Positions 1-5,869 of a stretch of DNA of 5,935 nt are shown piece by piece. The notes under the pieces are model-generated. The model was not told where the DNA came from, did no database searches, and saw only the letters and a program-made list of their open reading frames with translations. How positions within the stretch are numbered: position 1 is the first letter of the stretch; each line of letters opens with the position of its first letter. Source of the stretch: Candidatus Poseidoniaceae archaeon (GTDB lineage: Archaea > Thermoplasmatota > Poseidoniia > Poseidoniales > Poseidoniaceae); contig DUIP01000212.1 in the NCBI GenBank assembly GCA_013330285.1, positions 735 to 6,669 on the forward strand, in the 5' to 3' direction. The position numbers were made by a program, and so were the translations under genes.

Positions 1-10
1 GGCAAGGGAG

Positions 11-21
11 CAGATGAGGGA
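11..21 (+). repeat. 11-base ribosome-site context, copy 1
   Basis: The sequence CAGATGAGGGA occurs here before the TFB start and again at 974-984 before the HEAT-like gene. It contains GAGGG at 16-20, a partial match to the archaeal Shine-Dalgarno sequence, placed 7 bases before ATG 28. The identity over 11 bases is seen directly. Whether it is more than a shared ribosome site is unknown. Confidence 0.55.
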
Positions 22-27
22 TAAAAA

Positions 28-954
28 ATGGATGAACAGCAAGTAGAAGATATTGTCAAGTGCGGCGACTGTGGAAGCCGAAACCTAACCCGCGACGAAA
101 CCCGTGGCGAAGTCGTTTGTGACGACTGTGGATTGGTGTTAGAAGACAACGTGATTGACCAAGGCGCAGAATGGCGTGTTTTCTCTCCAGAACAAGGCGA
201 TCAGCGTGCCCGTACAGGTGCTCCAATGACCGTGATGCTTCACGACAAAGGATTGTCGACGGACATCGATTGGCAGAACAAAGACTACTCTGGAAAAACA
301 ATCAATTCCCGATATAGATCTCAATTCTACCGGATGAGGAAATGGCAGAAGCGAAGCCGTGTCAGCAACGCAACAGAGCGCAACCTCGCTATGGCATTGG
401 CGGAACTTGACCGAATGGCAAGCCGACTCGAATTGCCAAAATCTGTTCGTGAAGCGGCAGCAGTCAATTACAAGAAAGCAGTCGACAAGCGCCTTATTCG
501 CGGTCGTTCGATCGAAGGTGTAGCAGCAGCCTCATTGTACGCTGCTTGCCGTCAGTGCGGTGTTCCCCGAACCCTTGACGAAATCGGACAAGCCTCCCGA
601 ACAGGTCGAAAGGAAATCGGAAGAACGTACCGATTTATGGTTCGAGAATTGAAGATGAAAATCATGCCAACTGGCCCTGAGGATTATATTTCTCGATTCT
701 GTTCTGGGCTTGGCCTCGATGCAGAAGTTGAAGCAAAAGCATACGAACTGATCAAAGCCGCTCAAGAAAAGGAGTTGACCAGCGGTCGTGGCCCAACAGG
801 AATTGCTGCTTCAATCATTTACATCGCTTCCGTTCTTTGTGGCAAGCGACGTACTCAGAGAGAAGTTGCAGAAGTTGCAGGCGTGACTGAAGTGACCATC
901 CGAAACAGGTACAAGGAACTGATTCAAAATCTGAACATCGAACTTGATATTTGA
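28..954 (+). CDS. tfb: Transcription initiation factor B (TFB, archaeal TFIIB)
   Basis: This is the archaeal general transcription factor that binds the TBP-TATA complex and recruits RNA polymerase. The 308-residue protein is full length for the family. An N-terminal zinc ribbon has Cys12, Cys15, Cys31 and Cys34. The B-reader segment follows at about 48-66 ([19 protein letters not shown]). Two cyclin-like repeats then occupy roughly 115-207 and 215-302, each with the family signature ([17 protein letters not shown] at 159-175 and [16 protein letters not shown] at 253-268). The C-terminal helix-turn-helix at about 276-298 is expected to contact the BRE element. The ATG at 28 is preceded by GAGGG at 16-20, a 7-base spacing that supports this start. 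The gene leads a plus-strand pair, with the next start 35 bp after its stop. Archaea often carry several TFB paralogues, and which one this is cannot be told here. The identification is very secure and fixes the domain of the organism. Confidence 0.97.
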   Translation: MDEQQVEDIVKCGDCGSRNLTRDETRGEVVCDDCGLVLEDNVIDQGAEWRVFSPEQGDQRARTGAPMTVMLHDKGLSTDIDWQNKDYSGKTINSRYRSQFYRMRKWQKRSRVSNATERNLAMALAELDRMASRLELPKSVREAAAVNYKKAVDKRLIRGRSIEGVAAASLYAACRQCGVPRTLDEIGQASRTGRKEIGRTYRFMVRELKMKIMPTGPEDYISRFCSGLGLDAEVEAKAYELIKAAQEKELTSGRGPTGIAASIIYIASVLCGKRRTQREVAEVAGVTEVTIRNRYKELIQNLNIELDI

Positions 955-973
955 GCAAGGTCAACATCTTTCA

Positions 974-984
974 CAGATGAGGGA
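974..984 (+). repeat. 11-base ribosome-site context, copy 2
   Basis: This is the second exact copy of CAGATGAGGGA. Its GAGGG at 979-983 lies 6 bases before ATG 990. It also contains an ATG (978) that opens a six-codon frame overlapping the real start. The whole TFB-HEAT gap (955-989) is only 35 bp with no TATA-like element, consistent with one transcript. Confidence 0.55.
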
Positions 985-989
985 CTGTC

Positions 990-2453
990 ATGAGTAAACC
1001 TCGTAATCGTTTATCAGAAGCAGCATATGATGCTGTTCAACAAGGTCTTATTGCAGCGCTTGAGCGAGGAACCCAGTCTTGGCCGCTCCCTTCTCCACCA
1101 ATTTCAGACCCGGACTTTCCCGCCCTTCCACCAAAATCACCTCAAACCATCATCGATCAGGGCGTAGGTCTGTTACAAGTCGATAGAGGGATGTTTGAAC
1201 GCAACCTCAACACGGTCGTCGACTTGATTGTCCCTCACAGAATGAACCTGAGCGATGACCCGTATGAAGTCCATGAGCGGTGGTTGAAGAAGCGAGTGCC
1301 ACAAGTTGCAGAACGCTTGTTGTTCGCCATCGCAACCGACTGGCTTGCGCAAGCCTTCGATCAACAAGCTCCTAATATTGACCGATGGTGGCTTGCGGTC
1401 GCTTTGGTTGACGGTTTAGCAACACAGGCCCGAGGCCAGTCGGTCCACCAAGGCTACCACCTGGTTGAATCCATTGCTCTTGCAGAAAGGCCAGGCACCT
1501 GGCACACCCAGCCTGATGCTGGTCCACACCAAATGGAATGGAATGCTCACGCCGTGCTTCCTCGACAGGGCGGCGTTGTTGCTCATGATGTCGGCGTCGA
1601 AGCTGCCGTATGGTTGCTCGCCCGGCTTGAAAACGGACCGCTCGAGCGCCGATTGTTGTTGATGGAATGGACTCGATTGTTGCTTCAGCGCCCGAATCTC
1701 CTCGGGCCATTAGGCATCAATGAGATCCTCATGCGGCGAGCCCTCGACCCAGAGGAAGAGGTCGCCTCTCGAGTCTGTCTCTGTTTGGCCAAAGCCATCG
1801 AACACGACAGGGAGGCAGGACTTGAACTCGCCAAGCGCCTTCATACCCGCGATGAGATCTTGATTCGTCGAGGCATGGCCGATGTTCTCACACGTCTGTT
1901 CAGGCGCCTGACATGGGATGCGGTTCCATTTTTGGAAGCGATGCTCAAGGATGAAGACGAAGGGGTTCTTGCTGCGGCAAGCGCCACGGTAGGGGATCTC
2001 AGATTCCTCGATGTGGAACAATGGGCAGACACCATGGCTGAACTTTCAACGCATCCGCTCCCCGTCGTTCGAAGAAACCTCGTACCTTTCTTGCGCGATT
2101 ACCTCGAGCATTTCCCAGACGACCAGCGTCGTCTTTTGCCCTTGCTATGGGTTGATGGTGATGAAGTGGTGCGAACACGAATGCGTGAATTGTTGATGCG
2201 GATGGAAGAGGTGGCACCAGACCATTTTGCAGCTCGCTTGGCAGACTTTGTTGAACAAGGATGTGATTTAGAGCCACTGTGGACGCCCTTGTCCATTCGT
2301 CGTCCGGAGCGATGTACTGCATGGCAAGCCTTCCTCGAGGGCGAGGGTGAACAACCAACACTCCCTGAGCGCCCAGTTCCAGAATCAAACATACTTGATG
2401 ATGACATCAATGGTGAAGAATCAATCGATCAGGAACTCGGGTTCCTCGATTGA
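990..2453 (+). CDS. HEAT-like repeat protein of unknown function
   Basis: I do not recognise a named family for this 487-residue protein. The C-terminal half is a series of paired amphipathic helices with a period of about 34 residues. Comparable segments begin near residues 246, 282, 315, 351 and 385, each with an acidic or proline turn followed by a hydrophobic-plus-arginine helix (for example DPEEEVASRV, HPLPVVRRNL, DGDEVVRTRM). This is typical of HEAT/ARM solenoids, which usually act as protein-binding scaffolds. The N-terminal part has a proline-rich stretch at 31-52 and helical, tryptophan-containing segments (about 95-145) without a catalytic motif I can name. The last 20 residues are acidic (DDDINGEESIDQELGFLD). 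There is no signal peptide or membrane segment, so it should be cytoplasmic. The ATG at 990 follows GAGGG at 979-983 with a 6-base spacing. It lies 35 bp after TFB and is probably co-transcribed with it. A role linked to transcription is inference from position only. Confidence 0.85.
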   Translation: MSKPRNRLSEAAYDAVQQGLIAALERGTQSWPLPSPPISDPDFPALPPKSPQTIIDQGVGLLQVDRGMFERNLNTVVDLIVPHRMNLSDDPYEVHERWLKKRVPQVAERLLFAIATDWLAQAFDQQAPNIDRWWLAVALVDGLATQARGQSVHQGYHLVESIALAERPGTWHTQPDAGPHQMEWNAHAVLPRQGGVVAHDVGVEAAVWLLARLENGPLERRLLLMEWTRLLLQRPNLLGPLGINEILMRRALDPEEEVASRVCLCLAKAIEHDREAGLELAKRLHTRDEILIRRGMADVLTRLFRRLTWDAVPFLEAMLKDEDEGVLAAASATVGDLRFLDVEQWADTMAELSTHPLPVVRRNLVPFLRDYLEHFPDDQRRLLPLLWVDGDEVVRTRMRELLMRMEEVAPDHFAARLADFVEQGCDLEPLWTPLSIRRPERCTAWQAFLEGEGEQPTLPERPVPESNILDDDINGEESIDQELGFLD

Positions 2454-2455
2454 AT

Positions 2456-2875
2456 TCACTCTTCTTCTCGAATTTTGAATGGCCCTTGAACCACGAGACC
2501 AACGTACAACCCGTTGAGTATGGCAAGGCAGCCAATCAAGGCGATCAGCATTCCTGTTGGCTCTGGAAGGTGTTCATCGATTCCACTCAATGTGGACAAC
2601 TTGACTACAGCGAGCGAAAGCAGACCAAACAGCACCACGTTCAACCAACTCTGTTCAGGGTTTTCCCAGCGATCCAGTGTGGGGGCGACTCCGTTGATGT
2701 CAAAGGTATAACGAAACCAAGCAAGGTAGAGGCACACAAGGCCTCCTAGCCCGATAACTCCGCGGGAGAATGATGCGGAATCCCATGGCCCGGCTGGGGC
2801 CAAATCGATGAAGCCCTGAGCTACGCCAAGCACCCCAAGAACGGCGAGCCATCGCCAGGTGTGAGTTCGCTCCAT
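2456..2875 (-). CDS. Small four-helix integral membrane protein, function unknown
   Basis: The 139-residue protein contains four hydrophobic segments, at about 6-24, 36-56, 77-97 and 106-129. Short polar loops separate them, and the C-terminus is charged (KIREEE). The loop between the second and third segments carries an aspartate- and tryptophan-rich stretch (TLDRWENPEQSW, 66-77). No catalytic or transport motif is recognisable, so it is a hypothetical membrane protein. The start was set at the ATG at 2875. The frame stays open further upstream, but that extension runs antisense through galU, lacks membrane character and looks like a shadow. No purine-rich ribosome site precedes 2875 on this strand, so a leaderless transcript is possible. 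Its stop lies 2 bp from the stop of the convergent HEAT-like gene, and its start is 23 bp from the divergent galU start. Confidence 0.75.
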   Translation of the reverse strand: MERTHTWRWLAVLGVLGVAQGFIDLAPAGPWDSASFSRGVIGLGGLVCLYLAWFRYTFDINGVAPTLDRWENPEQSWLNVVLFGLLSLAVVKLSTLSGIDEHLPEPTGMLIALIGCLAILNGLYVGLVVQGPFKIREEE

Positions 2876-2885
2876 AATTTGCCGA

Positions 2886-2891
2886 GGGAGG
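2886..2891 (+). promoter_or_regulatory. Ribosome binding site deciding the galU TTG start
   Basis: GGGAGG is the strongest plus-strand Shine-Dalgarno match I noticed near a gene start in the window. It lies 7 bases upstream of TTG 2899, the ideal distance, and 37 bases upstream of ATG 2929, which is too far. It therefore favours the TTG as the galU start. It sits within the 23-bp divergent gap shared with the minus-strand membrane protein gene. Confidence 0.6.
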
Positions 2892-2898
2892 GCCACGC

Positions 2899-3792
2899 TT
2901 GAAAGCCTGTGCCATCCAGCCACCTGACATGGGGGCAATACAAGACGCACTCTTGGTTGCGGGAGGACTTGGCACTCGAATGCTCCCAACCAGCGCCTCC
3001 GTACCAAAGGAAGCATTACCACTTGTCGACGTCCCTGCTCTTGCTCATCTCGCTCGTGAAGCGGTTGCTGCGGGTGTACGACGCCTCCACATTGTGACCT
3101 CTCCGCGCAAAGATTTGTCGAAGTTGCTCGCCGATCATTCATGGCTAGAGGAAAGACGCCCAGACCTCGATCAAACCCTTCTTGCACCGTTTGCAGATGT
3201 CGAGGTGCAGGTTCATGTCCAACAGGTCCCACTTGGACTTGGCAACGCGATTCAAAGCGCTCTCCATGCCATCGATGGTCCATTCCTTGTTCTTCTTGGG
3301 GATAATTTACTGGTTGATCAACACTCAACGCCCACCTCATTCATTCCTTCGCAGGCAAGCTCAGATTTGGTTGCCTCGTTCGAACAACACGGCAGACCAT
3401 GTGCAGCGATGATGCCTGTCGAGCCGGATGAAGTGAGCAACTACGGTGTTGTTCGAATCGAAGATTCCAAAATAGTCGAAATTGTCGAAAAACCTGCAAA
3501 AGAAAACGCACCTTCGAATTTGGTGTTGTGTGGCAGGTATGTGTTCACTGCTGATACGTCCGAATTGCTTGAGCGCTTCGATGTTGAAACCCACGGTGAA
3601 TTGCAAACCATTGCCCTCCAACAACATTGGATGGACCACGGTGGGATGTATGGAGTTGAATTGGACGGCTACCAGTGGTATGACTCAGGAAAACCCCTCC
3701 CATGGCTCAAGGCCCAAGTTGATCACGCTCTTCGGCGCGAGGACATGGGTGAAGAATTTCGAATTTGGTTGATGCAACGGCTTACTGAGTAG
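2899..3792 (+). CDS. galU: UTP-glucose-1-phosphate uridylyltransferase (GalU-type)
   Basis: The enzyme is expected to join UTP and glucose-1-phosphate into UDP-glucose, releasing pyrophosphate, in the cytoplasm. The product feeds glycosylation or surface polysaccharide. The 297 residues match bacterial GalU/GtaB in length (about 290-300). Visible motifs are the nucleotide loop GGLGTR (22-27), PKE with Lys37 (36-38), PLGLGNA (111-117), the metal-binding GDN (134-136), VEKP (196-199), PSNL and GRYVF (205-216), and YDSG (261-264). PKE rather than PKQ, together with PSNL-GRYVF, favours GalU over RmlA-type thymidylyltransferases. The usual GEIQLTDA block reads GELQTIAL here (233-240), so the conserved aspartate is missing. 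The TTG at 2899 was chosen because GGGAGG sits 7 bases upstream. The alternative ATG at 2929 (287 residues) has no ribosome site but would also leave a complete domain. The stop codon abuts the convergent rnhA stop. Substrate sugar and nucleotide are inferred from family. Confidence 0.9.
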   Translation: MKACAIQPPDMGAIQDALLVAGGLGTRMLPTSASVPKEALPLVDVPALAHLAREAVAAGVRRLHIVTSPRKDLSKLLADHSWLEERRPDLDQTLLAPFADVEVQVHVQQVPLGLGNAIQSALHAIDGPFLVLLGDNLLVDQHSTPTSFIPSQASSDLVASFEQHGRPCAAMMPVEPDEVSNYGVVRIEDSKIVEIVEKPAKENAPSNLVLCGRYVFTADTSELLERFDVETHGELQTIALQQHWMDHGGMYGVELDGYQWYDSGKPLPWLKAQVDHALRREDMGEEFRIWLMQRLTE

Positions 3793-4338
3793 TCAGCGTT
3801 GCCCCGGTTTCCAGAACGTGAGGGGGACTGGGGGCTCATTGTTCGCCTTTCTGAGCGCAAGATGGTCGGCGCGCTCATTCCAACGATGGCCGCGATGCGC
3901 CCTCACATGGTCCCACGAGATTGGACGGAGTGCGGCCACAGCGCTCCACAATTCCTGGACATGAGCGACCAGTGCTTTGTTGGCCTTGGCTTTCCAAGCC
4001 CCAGAGGCAAGGTTTCCAGCGTATTGGGAATCTGCTCGGATCACGGCTTCCTCGCCCCCGCCTTCGATCAACAGCCAACGAAGGGCCTCACCAAATGCAG
4101 TGAGCTCAGCGGTGTTGTTCGAACCGACTTCGGCACCTACGAAATCTTCTGCACTTGGGTCAGTGACCACAGGCCCAGCGAATTCTTCCACCAGTGAGCC
4201 ACTTCCACGACCGAGTCCTGTATCACCGGTGACGATGACAACAGCCCATGCTGCTGGAGTTGACGCATCCACGTTTTGATTGCCTAAGCACGAACCGTCG
4301 ACGTAGATCGTCCACGGTGGAGATGTCAATCGATTCAC
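3793..4338 (-). CDS. rnhA: Ribonuclease HI
   Basis: This enzyme cuts the RNA strand of RNA-DNA hybrids using two metal ions and helps clear R-loops and primers. From the chosen start it has 181 residues. The active-site carboxylates are all present: Asp14 in IYVDGSCLGN, Glu78 in NNTAELTA, Asp103 in RADSQY and Asp158 in NERADHLA. His148 lies ten residues before the last aspartate, as His124 does in the E. coli enzyme. The spacing from the first aspartate to the glutamate is 64 residues, against 38 in E. coli RNase HI, which implies about 26 extra residues between the early strands. No separate hybrid-binding domain is seen. The GTG at 4338 overlaps the gcvH stop as GTGA, suggesting translational coupling. 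The TTG at 4329 is an alternative giving 178 residues. A longer reading back to 4422 would run through gcvH and is unlikely. The family assignment is secure; the exact start is not. Confidence 0.9.
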   Translation of the reverse strand: MNRLTSPPWTIYVDGSCLGNQNVDASTPAAWAVVIVTGDTGLGRGSGSLVEEFAGPVVTDPSAEDFVGAEVGSNNTAELTAFGEALRWLLIEGGGEEAVIRADSQYAGNLASGAWKAKANKALVAHVQELWSAVAALRPISWDHVRAHRGHRWNERADHLALRKANNEPPVPLTFWKPGQR

Positions 4339-4718
4339 TCGCCGATTTCTGCTTTGTAATCTGCAGCACTCATCATGCCAGAAATAGCGTCGGGTGCTTC
4401 GAGTTTCATTCGCACAATCCATCCCTCGCCGTATGGATCTGAATTCATCAATTCAGGTGTGTCTTCAAGTGCCTCATTGACAGCAGTAACGGTTCCAGCA
4501 AGTGGTGCAAAAATTGGAGATGCCGACTTCACAGATTCCACGATTGCGAATTCGCCCATGTCTTCGAAGGTATCGCCTTCAGATGGCAGTTCAATGTACA
4601 CAATGTCTGTCAATGCGTCTTGTGCGTGATCGGTAATTCCAATCACGATTTCGTCACCTTCGACGCGCATCCATTCGTGCTCTTTTGTGTAGTACAGTTC
4701 TTCAGGAATTTGACTCAT
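4335..4718 (-). CDS. gcvH: Glycine cleavage system H protein
   Basis: The H protein is the lipoyl carrier of the glycine cleavage complex. It shuttles the aminomethyl group from the P protein to the T protein and is reoxidised by the L protein. The 127 residues match the usual length of about 125-130. The protein begins MSQIPEELYYTKEHEW, the typical opening of the family. It carries the lipoylation site ESVKSASPI with Lys64 at the expected place, followed by the conserved PLAGTV turn and the C-terminal block from NSDPYGEGWIVRMKL. The ATG at 4718 fits the family start. The frame remains open to 4796, but those extra 26 residues do not resemble any H protein. AGGT lies 8 bases before the ATG as a partial ribosome site, inside a 14-bp sequence that recurs 22 bp upstream. 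No P, T or L protein gene is present here, so the other components must be encoded elsewhere. The downstream rnhA overlaps its stop codon. Confidence 0.96.
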   Translation of the reverse strand: MSQIPEELYYTKEHEWMRVEGDEIVIGITDHAQDALTDIVYIELPSEGDTFEDMGEFAIVESVKSASPIFAPLAGTVTAVNEALEDTPELMNSDPYGEGWIVRMKLEAPDAISGMMSAADYKAEIGE

Positions 4719-4726
4719 TGCCTTCG

Positions 4727-4762
4727 ACCTATGATGATGGAAGTGGCTACCTATGATGAAGG
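4727..4762 (-). repeat. Paired 14-bp direct repeat before gcvH
   Basis: Two copies of ACCTATGATGAWGG on the plus strand lie at 4727-4740 and 4749-4762, differing at one position (T4738 versus A4760). Their start-to-start distance is 22 bp, close to two helical turns. Read on the gcvH strand they are CCWTCATCATAGGT. The copy nearer the gene contains the AGGT that serves as the likely partial ribosome site. Tandem sites on one face of the helix immediately upstream of a metabolic gene suggest an operator, but chance or an RNA-level element is equally open. Confidence 0.45.
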
Positions 4763-4802
4763 CACCGCTCGAAGTGGTTGGTCTTGTGAAGGCCAAATCC
4801 TT

Positions 4803-5144
4803 TCATTCTTGTTCAGACAATTCTTCTTCCAAGACATTGGCTTCTAATTCAGCCCATGCTGAACCTACACTTGCATCTTTGATCGAAGCGTTGATGTCTT
4901 TTCGAACACGTATTGCCAACTCATCTGATGATTCATTTGGAAACGCTGTTGCAAGAGGTCCAGACCCCCCACTCAAGGCGTTACCAAGGAGCAAAGCAAT
5001 GGCACTGAGCAGAATGAAGAGCCAACCAATGCCGATATCATCAATGACCATCCGCCCCTCGATGAGGCCAAATCCCGCCACAAGCAACAGACCAAACCCT
5101 GTGCCATACAACAACTTCGACGCGGCATCAGATGGGTTGCTCAT
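4803..5144 (-). CDS. Small two-helix membrane protein with charged C-terminal tail
   Basis: This 113-residue protein of unrecognised family has two hydrophobic segments, at about 12-28 and 38-57. A short loop with two aspartates (VIDD) separates them, and a polar, mostly helical tail of some 55 residues follows. The tail is rich in acidic residues near its end (EANVLEEELSEQE), suggesting a coiled or protein-binding region in the cytoplasm. A hairpin with both ends on the same side of the membrane is the simplest topology. The ATG at 5144 is preferred. A TTG at 5162, directly after an in-frame stop, would add six residues. Neither has a clear ribosome site. The gene sits 54 bp after THEP1 and 84 bp before gcvH on the same strand. 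No function can be assigned. Confidence 0.7.
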   Translation of the reverse strand: MSNPSDAASKLLYGTGFGLLLVAGFGLIEGRMVIDDIGIGWLFILLSAIALLLGNALSGGSGPLATAFPNESSDELAIRVRKDINASIKDASVGSAWAELEANVLEEELSEQE

Positions 5145-5187
5145 GGATGGACCATCGGGCAACTATGCATGAAACCAGCGGTGCATC

Positions 5188-5200
5188 GATCCTAAGGATC
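5188..5200. repeat. 13-bp palindrome at the THEP1 stop codon
   Basis: GATCCTAAGGATC is a perfect palindrome around a single central base (A5194). It overlaps the last bases of the THEP1 stop codon (5199-5201) and lies in the 54-bp gap before the two-helix membrane protein gene. As RNA it could form a five-pair stem with a three-base loop. No run of T follows on the minus strand, so a classical terminator is not supported. Confidence 0.4.
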
Positions 5201-5780
5201 AGTATGTTTCTCGCATCAATTTGTGAATTTTATACGGAAGCAGTGCACGGTTCACGGGGGTGACTTCTAGGATGCGACCATCATCTCGGCGACGAATGTC
5301 TTGAAGCAATGGATGGCGACTCTTCTTGTGGAGGGTTAACAACGTCGGTTTATCGACTTCCAAAGCACTGCGAACGACATTGACGAAGGCTTCGCTTTCT
5401 ACGGCGAACTTTCCAATTTCATCGATGACAAGAACTTCACACTCATCTCGTGCGTATTCAATTGCAGGGATGGCCACTTGTTCGAGAGCTTCGATATCAA
5501 TGCCATAGCCAAGAACTCTTAGTCTTGAGTCGATGCTTTTGTGAGCCATGATCGCCTCTTCCTTCGTCACAATGTTGATCACTTTGTATCCAAGACGTTC
5601 ACTTCCTTCGAGGATTGGGACTGTTTGCAGACCACCAATAATCGGAGCATCGCTCAAACTTCCGCGCATGAGAATTTCTCTCTTGCGCTCATCAACGAGC
5701 ATTTCGAGTACTTTTTCCATCACGGCGGATTTTCCGCTGCGCGGCAAGCCGGTGATACCAATCTTTGGATGAATCCCCAC
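5199..5780 (-). CDS. THEP1-type nucleoside-triphosphatase (NTPCR family P-loop NTPase)
   Basis: This cytoplasmic P-loop enzyme belongs to the THEP1/NTPCR family, whose studied members hydrolyse nucleoside triphosphates to diphosphates at a low rate. The true cellular role is uncertain. The protein has 193 residues. The Walker A motif is GLPRSGKS (11-18) and the Walker B segment is VLVIDEIGK (116-124), the hallmark DEIGK of the family. The LGYGIDIEALEQVAIPAI block (90-107) and the LLTLHKKSRHPL block (147-158) match family landmarks, as does the late NR pair (177-178). Relative to human NTPCR there are about 13 extra residues between Walker A and the glycine-rich strand (roughly 31-48). The start is a GTG at 5780, supported by AGGTGA six bases upstream on this strand and by its closeness to Walker A. 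The gene heads a four-gene minus-strand run with a candidate TATA box about 50 bp upstream. Confidence 0.9.
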   Translation of the reverse strand: MGIHPKIGITGLPRSGKSAVMEKVLEMLVDERKREILMRGSLSDAPIIGGLQTVPILEGSERLGYKVINIVTKEEAIMAHKSIDSRLRVLGYGIDIEALEQVAIPAIEYARDECEVLVIDEIGKFAVESEAFVNVVRSALEVDKPTLLTLHKKSRHPLLQDIRRRDDGRILEVTPVNRALLPYKIHKLMRETY

Positions 5781-5786
5781 AAAATT

Positions 5787-5792
5787 TCACCT
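5787..5792 (-). promoter_or_regulatory. Ribosome binding site of the THEP1 gene
   Basis: On the minus strand this reads AGGTGA, a six-base match to the archaeal Shine-Dalgarno sequence, six bases before the GTG at 5780. It fixes a non-ATG start and argues for a leadered transcript. Confidence 0.65.
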
Positions 5793-5827
5793 AGGCGAAC
5801 CCTAACGGTCCCTCCAGTGGCTTGTCA

Positions 5828-5835
5828 TAGATAAA
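5828..5835 (-). promoter_or_regulatory. Candidate TATA box for the THEP1 gene cluster
   Basis: On the minus strand this reads TTTATCTA, close to the archaeal TATA consensus (TTTAWATA-like). A purine-rich GAGGAAAA lies just upstream in the BRE position. Transcription starting about 26 bases downstream, near 5805, would leave a leader of roughly 25 bases containing the AGGTGA site. The geometry fits, but the match is moderate. Confidence 0.4.
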
Positions 5836-5869
5836 CCATTTTCCTCATGTTCTCAGTATCGTGCGCTTG

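Noticed and set aside
1..24. Possible 3' end of an upstream gene, open in frame 1 with a TAA at 22-24
   Set aside because: Seven codons (GKGADEG) are too few to identify as coding; other frames are also short.
1999..2388. A 129-codon minus-strand frame opposite the HEAT-like gene
   Set aside because: It is antisense to a long gene with coherent helical repeat structure, and its own translation has no domain or consistent composition.
2456..3340. A 294-codon minus-strand frame that would extend the membrane protein far upstream
   Set aside because: The extra part runs antisense through the well-supported galU gene, is rich in arginine, glutamine and histidine, and has no membrane character. 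The membrane protein is complete from ATG 2875.
3799..4197. A 132-codon plus-strand frame opposite rnhA
   Set aside because: It is antisense to RNase HI, whose catalytic residues are all in place on the other strand.
4339..4422. Longer start for rnhA inside gcvH
   Set aside because: It would overlap 84 bases of gcvH coding sequence in another frame and add residues unlike any RNase HI N-terminus.
4731..4759. Possible C/D box guide RNA, since ATGATGA (C-box-like) occurs twice on the plus strand
   Set aside because: No CTGA D box lies between the two copies or at a proper distance after the second, so the required C-D'-C'-D order is absent.
4719..4796. N-terminal extension of gcvH by 26 residues
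   Set aside because: The extension (histidine-rich, no signal peptide) does not resemble H proteins, and the family start is matched at ATG 4718.
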